Shown here in pieces: positions 54,981-64,000 of a DNA stretch of 64,000 bases. The position numbers were made by a program, and so were the translations under genes. The notes under the pieces were generated by a model. That model had not been told where the DNA came from, ran no database searches, and worked only from the letters and a program-made list of their open reading frames with translations. Source of the DNA: Deroplatys truncata (taxonomy: Eukaryota; Arthropoda; Insecta; Mantodea; Mantidae); NCBI GenBank assembly GCA_030765065.1, contig CM060979.1, positions 109,914,350-109,978,349 on the forward strand, written 5' to 3'. Numbering within the stretch: the first letter of the stretch is position 1; the number at the start of each line of letters is the position of its first letter.

Positions 54981-56106
54981 TGTATACAGCAGCCAAATGG
55001 AAATTCTATCCGTTCACAATGATTAGATCAACTTGCTTTAACATTCGTTTAAAAAATTACTATGCTCAAATACAATGTGATATTTTCTTTCGCTTTGTAC
55101 ACTTAAAGTTGCCATACAAGTTTAAAGCTTTTGTAACAAAGTGACGAATACAATAAAGTTACATGAAATGTAAATGTCAATACTTCTCCCGTATAAGAAT
55201 TTAGAAAGGCGCCAAGAGTTAAAGGTTAAATTTCAAAGCCTACCGAATAAAGTGTAAATGATAATTTAGAAACGGTTAAAACAACTCTTGGTGAATTATG
55301 CCGAAAACCTCACTGCCACAATGGCTAGTTGTTCCGACTCGGTCCCTGGCGAAAAGGCGACTGCTTGTCTCTGCCTCCTCAGGAACCGTCGGAGAACGTG
55401 AGGGCGCTAGCGTCAGTGGCGTATCGCAAACCAGCCAATGACGAATGTCCATGATGCATTACGTGGTGAGGTGATGTCTTACGTCACTTATGGCGATATG
55501 TTGTTCGAAGCTTTGGATGTTGCTATCTCTTGTTATGAATGACGTCATCACTACGAAGCATTGTGACGAGCTGGTTGCATGAGCCATGACCATGTTATTA
55601 TAATAATAATAATAATAATAATAATTCCCTTTTTACGAAAAACACAATTTGACTTCCATTGAGGTTCTTTGGCTGATGGTGGGAATGAGAGGTATAATAC
55701 CAAACTTCTTTGTAAAATTCTGCAAACGTTAAAGCAAAATACTGATTTCATTTATAGCAAAGTAGTTGCTACTTTCGGAGTTTCAATTGTCATTTTCAAC
55801 TATTTGTATATCCTATATAGTAATAAGTAATAGTGGTGATGTTTTTATTTGGTATACTTCGATGTTTCACTCTTATCATTTCCTTTTATTTTCGCCACTT
55901 TCACTTTACCGTTTTATCACAACTCATAATATTTTCTCGTTTACATTGTGTGTTAGACTTAAACACAATTTTTTTAGTAAGTTTTTTTTTAAATTGGCAG
56001 TCCTTTCTCGGAAAAGTGAAAAGAATTTATTGATGTGTAGACAAGCGTTAGAGGTAGAATCAAATACATTCGAAGGTTTTGCACATGGATTCGATTGTGC
56101 TGGCGG
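54981..56106. other. Spacer with (AAT)n microsatellite
   Basis: 55,330-55,560 is GC-rich and unclassified. (AAT)n at 55,597-55,624. The rest is AT-rich; open frames of 66-115 codons lack motifs. Confidence 0.4.
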
Positions 56107-56217
56107 CAGGTGACACGAGAGCTCAGTGGCAAAGCGTCGGCATAGAAAAACTGCCTCTTTCTCTAGTTCGAATCCCAGCATTGATCTCAAATGTTTTCCA
56201 TAATAATATAATAAACG

Positions 56218-56249
<32 letters not shown>

Positions 56250-56250
56250 G
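56107..56250 (+). mobile_element. Short SINE: tRNA-like head and (TTA)n tail
   Basis: GAGCTCAGTGGCAAAGCGTC (A-box) and CTAGTTCGAATCCC (B-box) have tRNA spacing. They are followed by about 45 bases and a (TTA)n tail at 56,217-56,246. Trinucleotide tails are common on insect SINEs. No target-site duplication was found. Confidence 0.6.
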
Positions 56251-56501
56251 TATCATAACTATGAATTAAATAAAAATTAAACATGTTCTATTTATTTATA
56301 GCGTTTAACGTTCCCTTTCACTGAACCAGCTTACAGAGACGGTAAACTGTGTCAAATACAAAGATTAACATTATAGACATTGCTTTAATAGCACTAGTTG
56401 CACAAAAATAAAATTGTACATATTTATAGCATTAAACATGTTTTCCGTAACACAAATCCACCAAACGTGAAATGCAAGAGCAATGTGCTCACAATAAGTG
56501 C

Positions 56502-56541
<40 letters not shown>
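56502..56541. repeat. (AAT)n microsatellite
   Basis: About 13 AAT units lie just outside the 3' end of the Tc1-like transposase relic. Confidence 0.95.
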
Positions 56542-56542
<1 letters not shown>

Positions 56543-56584
56543 AAAATATTTTTATGACTTCGTTTATTTCTTTAGTATAAAGAC

Positions 56585-57290
56585 CAACTTTGATTTTCAA
56601 TGACCTCATTTAGTCTCCGGAGGCACTGAGGAAACTAAAGAGCCACAGATTTGAGAACGTCTCCTTATACTCTCCGAGACTTCCCAGGCATGTTCTCTTA
56701 GTGCCTCCTTAGTGCATTCTTGACGTTGTTCCCAGTGCCGAACTATTAATGCCAGACGTTCTCAATTGAATTAAGGTCCGGAGACTTCCCGGGCCATTCC
56801 AAAGCAAATTGCCTGGGTGCTGCTGAAGCCAAGTCTATGTGGTCCGGAATGTGTGCACATTGTTGTAGTCGTGCATGAAATGTATCACAGGCATTTCCTC
56901 CTCCGAGAAGATAGATCGCACCGTTGGGAGCAGACGTTCTTCTAGGACTGCAACATATTCCTGGGAGTCCATGACAGAGAAGACTTCAACAAGTTCCCCA
57001 ACTCCACCGGCGCTCATCCAGCCCCATACAGCTACAGCTACACTCATTCTAAGCTGATCCTGCCACTCCATGCAGTGGCAACAACGTGTTTAGGGTCGAA
57101 GCGAATGCTGCCGGGTCGCCACAAAGACAGTCTCCCATCCTCGTCTGATGAAAACAGTTTTTCGTCAGACTATTTCATCATCGCCCAGATGTCTTGACTT
57201 GCTGGCGGATGCTGGAGACAATAGGACACGTGAGTTTCGCTATGTTCTAGCTCAGGGGAGAAGGTGCCTTCTATCTCTGCCATGTTAAAT
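56585..57290 (-). pseudogene. Tc1-like transposase, C-terminal part
   Basis: Minus-strand order: SDEKLFSSDEDGRLSLWRPG (first catalytic Asp), RMSVAVAVWGWMSAGGVGEL, VEVFSVMDSQEYVAVLEE, EEEMPVIHFMHDYNNVHTFR (second Asp), FALEWPGKSPDLNSIENVWH (third catalytic Glu) and CLRRLNEVIENQSWSLY (C-terminus). This is the DD34E signature of Tc1. Stops follow HTFRTT and other positions. The matching N-terminal part lies at 58,311-58,683 on the same strand, so one gene is split by about 1 kb. Confidence 0.87.
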
Positions 57291-58310
57291 TTCTCAATTT
57301 CAATGTACCTTTTGTCAGTAGCTGTAAATAGTAGACAAATTAAATTTTCCCACTTATATTTACTCTCCTCAGCAGCAAAATAACATTCTTAGAGAAACAT
57401 CTTTAAAAATATAGTGTCTAAATTTTTTAATAATTACCTTTCAAATTTTCAAAATGAAAAATCTTATTGTTAGTTTTAATATTGGTACCAGAAATTTTAA
57501 AGCATGTCAAATTCTACTAATATAACATATAAATAGACTGTAAAAATTTCAATTCTCTGGGATGAATAGTTTCAAACGGAAGGTACGTAAGGTTTGAAAA
57601 AACAAAAATTACGGGAAAATGGTTTTAAAGTTGTACGTTACTTATTGACCTCTCAAAACATTTCCGTAGTTCTAGCACCATTATCATCATCTTCTCTTTT
57701 TCTTCTCGTTTCTTACTCTCTGTCTAGGTTTCTTGTATTAGTCCTGTGCCTCCAACTATATTTCTGGAACTTTGTTAAGGGTTTTGGAAGATCATGAGTT
57801 CACATGATACTTCACTGTTTATTGATCCATCACTCGCCAAAGGGTTTTCATTATCTAAACTAAAATTTACACTACTACCACTTACTATTGTACTTACATT
57901 GCTTTCAGATTGAGTTGCACTTACAATATTCACACACTTTACCCTTCTTTCTAGGCCATCCATGCCTTTTCCTTTTTAACACTTTCATAAAATATACAGG
58001 TATTTTTATTTGTTAAACGAAGCAGTAAGCTTTCGGCGTCATAATACAAATGAATGAACGGCACAAATAGGTTAACCAATGATGAAAGCATAAAGTAACT
58101 AATTATAGGCAAGAAAATCCCTAGAACTAAAACATTAAAGTCTATGAAAATTATCAGACGTCAGAAAGTGAAAAACGGGCGTACCCAGCGTGCACACTGA
58201 CATCTAGGATATTTAAATAGGCTTACGATTAAAAATACACTTATATTTTTTATAAAACACACCTCAAACGATGAAATAAGCAATAAAACAAAAGTTGATA
58301 TTTTGAACCA
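57291..58310. other. ~1-kb segment interrupting the Tc1-like transposase
   Basis: Separates the two halves of the transposase. AT-rich. A 62-codon open frame on the minus strand (MDGLERRVKCVNIVSATQ, Ser/Asn-rich) shows no known domain. No LTR ends, inverted repeats or clear target-site duplication were seen at the junctions, so the nature of the insert is open (decayed transposon, or a rearrangement). Confidence 0.5.
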
Positions 58311-58683
58311 TTTCAAGGTATCTTCTCCCGTTAAGGGCATCCTTTCTCGCACGCCTGCGATGTCGGATGCCAGCAGCATGGAGTCGTCGAAGGACCGTCT
58401 CAGCACCCACTGGGAGATTTAGACTTCTTGTTATTCTTGTCGCTGGAAGGAAGGGAGTGTCATTGCGGACGTCTGGAATGGTTCTGTCATCCTCTGCCGT
58501 AGACTTCCTTGGCCTTTCTTGCTTTTGTTTTGTCTTAAGACCCTCTTCACCCTCCTCCTGAAACCTTTTCACCCATAACCGAACAGTCTCTTATGCATGG
58601 CCAACTGCTTGGCATATTTGGGCCACTCTGCAGCCACATTCCTACAATGAGCCCCCTGATTAGCTCAGTTGTGTATGGCATGG
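58311..58683 (-). pseudogene. Tc1-like transposase, N-terminal part
   Basis: From the Met at 58,683: MPYTTELIRGLIVGMW. After a frame change and a stop comes WVKRFQEEGEEGLKTKQKQE, then RPRKSTAEDDRTI and LPATRITRSLNLPVGAETVL, followed by RRLHAAGIRHRRRARKDAL. These are the paired helix-turn-helix DNA-binding segments and the nuclear-targeting basic patch of Tc1-like transposases. Similarity stops around YLEMVQ at about 58,312. Confidence 0.87.
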
Positions 58684-58861
58684 TGTAAGGAGTTTTGGTA
58701 GAATGTGGGCTTCCAATTTTGTCCTATTTCTCACTTGGTGATTGCTAGCTCATAGGCCAATACAAGTGATGACAATGTCATATGATGTCAAGGTCATCTG
58801 ATTTCACGCTGCCAGTTTAAAACATATTATAAGGCATTTAGAATAGTTAGCGTAGTTACTT

Positions 58862-59430
58862 CTTTAGAGTAACGATTAGAGTGTTGGCTTATGAAATTGG
58901 GATTCCGGGCTCAGTTCGTGGCTAGAGGACAGCTCTTTATGACATTTAATTATATTTATTTCATATTTACCGAAGAGTAAGGACGAATTAAAGCCAAACA
59001 TAAATCGTTTCTGGTTTACCAAAAGGCTAAAGTATGTTCCTTCCTTAATTTGACTGAAAACAAGTACTTTTGAGGTAATTTGGTGATATTGATTTTAAAC
59101 TCTTACTGCACAAGAAGTAAAGTAGAGGGAAATTTGGGAAGATCTCAAATGTTCGTTCAATGCGTCCCTGGCCTTCCTTGTAGATGGATTTAGTTCTAGA
59201 AAGGAGACACCCGGATATTTCTAGCGCTCCTTATAAATTTCAAACACCTGAGATAGCCTAAAACTAAGTCTCCCAAGCGTCAAATGTATTAATGTAAAAG
59301 TATAGAGCTCGGCACCATAGTAGCTCTCTCGAAGAACACCGGTTTCTAAAAGTAACATTCGGAGGTTCAAATACCGACAGATGCTCCGTTCTCTCTCTCT
59401 CTCTCCCTCCCTCCCTCTCTCTCTCTTTCA
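58862..59430 (+). repeat. Two weak tRNA-like segments and a (CT)n tract
   Basis: 58,865-58,925: AGTAACGATTAGAGTGTTGG with GGGCTCAGTTCGTGG. 59,312-59,372: GCACCATAGTAGCTCTCTCG with GGAGGTTCAAATACCG. Both have A- and B-box-like blocks at tRNA spacing, and the second is followed by a CT array at 59,391-59,428. They are possible SINE heads. Confidence 0.35.
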
Positions 59431-59605
59431 GAATTCTAACTAAATGAAGACGCTTGTTTCAGTTCTTCAGTGCTTTACAATATTCGAAAGGTAATCGATA
59501 GAATTGTTTAGTTAACTGAAGCTCCCTCATTTTGCAAACATAAACCAAATATTCATTTGTAATTGAATAGCTTATTATAACAGGCAGAAGTGTTTTAGTA
59601 AGTAA
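59431..59605. other. AT-rich spacer
   Basis: No motif recognised. Confidence 0.4.
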
Positions 59606-59761
59606 ACCATCAAGTTAGGAGCGCACCAAGGGATAGTGGCGAGGGGAGGCCTGGTAGTGTTCTCTGTAAACAAACATGATGAACAGTTGAACGCATGTGC
59701 GCCCTACTTCGAAAAGACCACGATTAAGGAGCATGAGAAGAAAAAAGCAAGGTATGTTTAG
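59606..59761 (+). other. Candidate host exon segment
   Basis: A 51-codon open stretch without its own Met, ending at a good splice-donor sequence (GCAAG/GTATGT, GT at 59,752). It encodes VNKHDEQLNACAPYFEKTT followed by a Lys/Glu-rich end. Codon composition is more balanced than in the flanks and a TAA bounds it upstream. An acceptor could be the CATCAAG or a nearby AG, but it is not strong. I do not recognise the peptide. It could equally be chance or old transposon sequence. Confidence 0.25.
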
Positions 59762-61969
59762 CTATTATTAGTGTGCAATAAAGTTGCTTCATTTTTTTAG
59801 TTAAGACATTAATGAACAGAAATCATTGTTTTTTCATTTACATCGAAAGTTGCACAGTTTTAAAGCAATATACCGTAGGCTCTTACTAACGTAGACACAG
59901 ATGTTCGAAAAATTATGGTGATCCATAGTTTCAAGCTGAGGAGGTTGAAGGTCTACTTTCCTTATCATTCCTTTCTAATAATGTTACATGTTCCTTGTGT
60001 TTCATTGAATCACAGCGATGTGAGCTGTATATTAAAATCTGACAGTCTCGCTATTTGTGCTGGTGTTCCCTGCCACATTCCGCCACAAACAATACTAATT
60101 TTGATGACGACTTTGATGATGAACTCTTCTTTACTTTAGTCATATTGTCACAATGCAGCGAACAGTAAAATCGTCTGTTGGGGAGGGGAAGAGAGAGTCC
60201 ATCAAAACCTGACGTCACTTATACTCCGTGTGGTAACATGATTGCTTTGTTTATTTACTAAACCCCTCTGCCTGGTTATAACTAAATGTAAGCAAAGCAT
60301 TGCCTTTGCGCCTGTCGTGTACTTCATATAATTTCCACTGATGCAAGCTTAGGCAGTAAGAAATGTTATTAACCTATTAGAGTGCTATTAAACGTTGGAG
60401 TAGTGTGCTCTTAAACTACTTCCATTACTATCGCCATCACAAGCTTTATTGATAACACTTTTGTCAAGAGCGAAAAGTCAATATGATCATTGTGTAATTT
60501 AATTTAGTTGTAACAATTGCTGACAAAAAGAACATCCTAGCAGCAATTATTATCCTTAATTAAATTAGCAAACGTATCGTCTGACATATTCAATTGCATA
60601 AATACCCTGTGTTAAAAGTGCACAGTTCTTTCTTCCTTGATTCCCCTTCAAATTACAAAAGCAATTAAGGATTATTTATAGAAAAACATCGTTTGTTAAA
60701 TTAAGCTTCTATCAGTGCAGACTACTAACTATACAGCAATGGCGTTAAAATAGCAATGTAGAACGTAGAAGTCAAAAACTGGTCGGTTGCCCGTTTGTAG
60801 ATAAGCGCCCTGCCCCCGCAGCACGCTCCGTCTTCCACTGGTTAGGGATGAACGCACGTACGTAACTCATTCTTTCGATTGGAGGCCCAGATTCTTTCAA
60901 TAGGGATTGTGCTTGCGGAATCCTTGTTAATTAAATGCACATTTTATCTACGAGTTCTGCACATTAACTAAAACATTTTGACATAGGCACCTATCTAAAG
61001 AACTGTCTTCCTAAAATATCAAAAGATAAATAAAATGCTTGTTCTGGCAATGTTACAATGTGCAGTTTTGTAAAAGTAATGGGAGAGTTTTTAAAAGTAA
61101 TTATAATTAAATACAAATACTTTTACCGTGACTGCTTATGATAAGTTTGATGCATTGACCCTGCATAAGCAAATGTGGCAACAACCGCGAAACTGTAGAC
61201 ATAAGCGAAGCGAGGACTGTAGCACATTACAATTCTGTAAACGTGTGCGCAATTCTCTTAGAATTAACTATGCTAAGATGAGTACCAAACCTGGTTATTA
61301 TACCCTGTTTAACATTTATTGTTGGAAGAATGCATTCATACTGTCTGCTATAAGTCTCTGAATGCACTAATCTCCTCGCTTTTATTCTGAGGCGGTTGTG
61401 GTCAAGCACCGAGAATATTTTCGAAAGAGATAAATCTCGGGAAAGAGGAGTTGCCGCTTGAACTTCACTCCTCCCCAGGAGACGACTGGCAAAAACCGCA
61501 TTAAATAATTTATAAGAGTTTAATAACGCGAATTAATTACTGACACAGTAATTTTCAAGATATCACTAAACATTATCTGATAAAGTTAATTAGTACCAAT
61601 CACTCTAAATGAGACGGCTTATAGCCAAGATACAGTGTAATAACACACAAATAATGTATTGTTTCAGGATGACGCCAGACAGCGTCCAACTCCTAGAATA
61701 GAAAGGCGCCCCCCATATGAGGGGAGGACAGAATTACATGTTAATCTAAATGCTGCCTGAGGTATAAGTAACTAAGTATTTTGTATTTACAATGTTACAG
61801 TAATGACTATGTCCATTTATGTTTCAGGTCAGCAAAATAAATACCAATGAAATTCGTCACCATCCGAAGACGAATCATATCATTTCCTACAATTCCTCGC
61901 CCCGAATTCCAGAGGGCGTAAGCAGGGCCATGCTTGCGTCCTAGCTTTACCTGACCCCTTTGGATTGGT
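59762..61969. other. Unassigned AT-rich stretch
   Basis: No repeat shared with the rest of the window and no protein family recognised on either strand. Small GC-richer islands at 60,170-60,240, 60,785-60,860 and 61,670-61,730. If a host gene is present, this would be its intron. Confidence 0.4.
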
Positions 61970-62465
61970 TGGCTATGGAGGGAGCTCGGCACTGATCCAC
62001 ATGGTAGATATTATGCCTACACCCCACAAGGGGGCGTTTCCGGGAGGAAGGATGAGGCGAGAGGAGACACCGTGCGGCCGGAACCAGGAGTGACGGTATA
62101 GGAATGGTAGGGTCCCTAAGTTTTCAGATAGAGATTCCCCGTAAGCTGGACAGGGAGACTGGGAAACCCACTCCGCACAAAGGGGGTCCAACGCCCCTCA
62201 AGGAGGTTAGAATACCCCGACAGCCAGCCGTAAGCCGAGAGACGGAGACAGTCACAAAGAGCAGCCACTTCCAACCCTGAAAGAAACCAACGGATGAAAG
62301 ATGAAGGGAAATGAGAATAGAGATGAAATGGAGGGACAGGAAATTCGGGGATGTGAGAATCCTTCCCAGCATTCGCCTGGCGACCCGGGAAAAAAACCGA
62401 AAAAACGGGGAAAAAACCCGGCCACAGGAATCGAACCCACGACCTCTCGAATGTGAGCCACAGAC
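61970..62465 (-). mobile_element. SINE-alpha, longest copy
   Basis: Read on the minus strand, the tRNA-like head is truncated at its 5' side (GTCTGTGGCTCACATTCGAG then GTGGGTTCGATTCCTGTGGC, the B-box). Next come a T-rich CCGTTTTTTCGGTTTTTTTC tract, GGGTCGCCAGGCGAATGCTG, a pyrimidine-rich middle (CATTTCATCTCTATTCTCAT) and a 3' part with CATCCTTCCTCCCGGAAACG and GTGGGGTGTAGGCATAATAT. The length of about 0.5 kb is long for a SINE. The head abuts an R-A fragment. Confidence 0.7.
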
Positions 62466-62530
62466 GTGATAGCTTTGAAATTCTATTCTCTTTGTATGAA
62501 CACGGGAAAGAAATAAAGAAGGAAAGAAAG
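62466..62530 (+). repeat. R-A core fragment
   Basis: GATAGCTTTGAAATTCTATT, followed by CTCTTTGTATGAACACGGGA, equals part of the R-A core (for example 37,055-37,095 and 36,826-36,860). It directly follows the truncated SINE-alpha head, so the SINE head may have been lost at this junction. Confidence 0.55.
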
Positions 62531-62599
62531 AAACAAAAACAATAGCTATTTGCAGTTAAGAAAAGTATAAAGTATTTGAAAATTCAAATTAATAACAAA
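62531..62599. other. A/G-rich junction
   Basis: Purine-rich GAAAGAAAG-type sequence and AT-rich spacer before the minisatellite. Confidence 0.5.
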
Positions 62600-63930
62600 G
62601 AATAGTAGAGTATATAGGTATATTCTGGCGCAGTTTTTTGCGTTTATATGGGAAAGGATAGGGAAAACGAGGGTATATGCGGAGGTTCACGGAGGAAAAT
62701 GCGTTTATATGGGGAAGATAGGGACTACGAGGATCGATGCTAGGCTAGATAGAGGTTGAAGGAATGAGGATGTGCTTTATATGAGAGATTCGTGGAATAC
62801 GAGGAGAAGTGTTGGACTAGATAGGGGTTGAGATATGGAATATGCATTTATATGGGAAAGATAGGGAAAACGTGAACAGAGCCTAGGATAGACAGATGCT
62901 GAAGCAGGGGAATATGAACATATTTACAGGAGAGATAGGGGATACGTGGAGAGGTACTAGACTATTCAGGGTTTGAAGGGTAGAGTATGACTTTTTATAT
63001 GAAGAGACGAGGAAAACGAGGGTATATGCTAGGTTGAGAGAACCTTCAAGGAGGAAAAAATGCGTTTATATGGGAGAGATAGGGAAAACGAGGAGAGTTC
63101 TGAGGTAGAGCAGTGACTGAAGGAGGGAGAGATATGCTTTATACGACAGAGATAGGGCATACGAGGGGAGGTGCTAGTGCAGACAGAGGTTAAGGAGTAC
63201 GGTATACGTTTATATGAGGAATATATGGAAAACGGGGACAGGCGGTATGATAGACAGAAGCTGGGCCACTTTTACGTTTATATGGGAAAGGATAGGGAAA
63301 ACGAGGGTAGATGCGACAGTTCAAGGAGGAAAATGCGTTTATAGGGTAGAGATAGGGAATACGAGGGCTGATGCTAGGCTAGTCAGATGCTAAAGGAGGG
63401 AGGGATACGCTTTATACGAGAGAGATAGGGAATACAAGGAAAGATGTTATACTAAACAGGACTTGAAGGGTAGAATATGGCGTTTTATATGAGCGAGATA
63501 GTGAACCGAGGAGAGGTATTAGGCTAGGAGTTTTGAATGATAGAGAAGGCGTTTATATGCGAGAGATAGGGAATACGAGGGTCGATGCTAGGCTAGACAG
63601 GGTTGAAGTAGGGAATGCGTCTTATATGAGAGAGGTGGGGGAATATGAGGAGAAGTGTTAGGCTAGACAGGAAGGTCTGAATGACAGAGTATGCGTTTAT
63701 ATGGGAAAAGATAGGGAAAACGAAGGTAGGTGCTAGGTTGAGAGAGTCTTCAAGGAGGAAAATGCATTTATATGAGAGCGGTAGGGCATACGAGGAGAGG
63801 TGCTAGTCTAGACATGGTTTGAGGAGTAGAGTATACGTTTATATGGGAGAAATATGGAAAACGGGAGAGATACAAGGATAGACAGAGGTTGAAGGAGGAG
63901 GAATGTAGGTTTTTACGGCAATATAGAGAG
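62600..63930. repeat. ~71-bp minisatellite, about 18-19 units
   Basis: Each unit begins near GCGTTTATATGGGAGAGATA, then GGGAAAACGAGG, then TGCTAGGCTAGACAGAGGTT and GAAGGAGG. Starts fall at about 62,641, 62,702, 62,771, 62,845, 62,917, 62,990, 63,061, 63,134, 63,207, 63,273, 63,335, 63,407, 63,480, 63,550, 63,618, 63,694, 63,766, 63,836 and 63,908. Period is 61-75 bp, mostly 69-74. Some variants recur about 630-700 bp apart, suggesting higher-order duplication. Strongly purine-biased on this strand; no coding frame survives across units. Confidence 0.93.
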
Positions 63931-64000
63931 TAATTAGATTATAAAACTTTTCTCATCCAACGTTACAACACTTTTATATACTTTTTCTAAACCTTACAAA

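Noticed and set aside
62466..63930. CRISPR-like array
   Set aside because: Unit length, lack of constant short repeats with unique spacers, and the eukaryotic context exclude it; the units vary along their whole length.

Overview
This is an AT-rich eukaryotic window with no recognisable intact host gene. It carries no bacterial-type operons, rRNA operons or CRISPR arrays. The element content (Jockey and CR1-type LINEs, Pao/BEL and Ty3/gypsy LTR elements, mariner, Tc1 and hAT-like DNA transposons, several tRNA-headed SINE families) fits an arthropod, most likely an insect with a large repeat-rich genome. That host assignment is inference from element families only.

Layout. 0-6.6 kb: Pao/BEL RNase H relic (-), mariner 3' end (+), a small hAT-like MITE, two SINEs (-) and pieces of a dispersed repeat called R-A here. 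6.5-11.6 kb: a long Jockey-clade LINE (-) whose 3' region holds 5S-rRNA-like sequence. 11.6-14.3 kb: a second Jockey-like ORF2 relic (+) abutting a mariner relic (-, to 15.2 kb). 16.0-17.2 kb: relic of a DUF7869-like arthropod transposon protein (-). 18.6-22.3 kb: CR1-like LINE (-) with PHD finger and esterase in ORF1. 25.4-37.7 kb: a cluster of R-A copies in both orientations, with a three-level nest (solo LTR inside SINE inside R-A) and an internally deleted transposon with perfect 19-bp terminal inverted repeats. 38.1-47.1 kb: a degenerate Ty3/gypsy element with two related LTRs of about 0.6 kb; its 5' LTR is split by other transposon debris, and its pol carries a SINE with a target-site duplication. 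47.1-59.4 kb: more transposase relics, a LINE ORF1 relic (-), tRNA-like SINE heads and trinucleotide microsatellites. 59.6 kb: the only short open segment that could be a host exon. 62.0-63.9 kb: a SINE, then a ~71-bp minisatellite with signs of higher-order structure.

The parts do not act together as a pathway. The window is a layered record of transposition. Target-site duplications allow relative dating: R-A before SINE-gamma before the solo LTR; gypsy before SINE-beta. Translations were made by eye, family names come from recalled motif patterns, and boundaries without target-site duplications are approximate.
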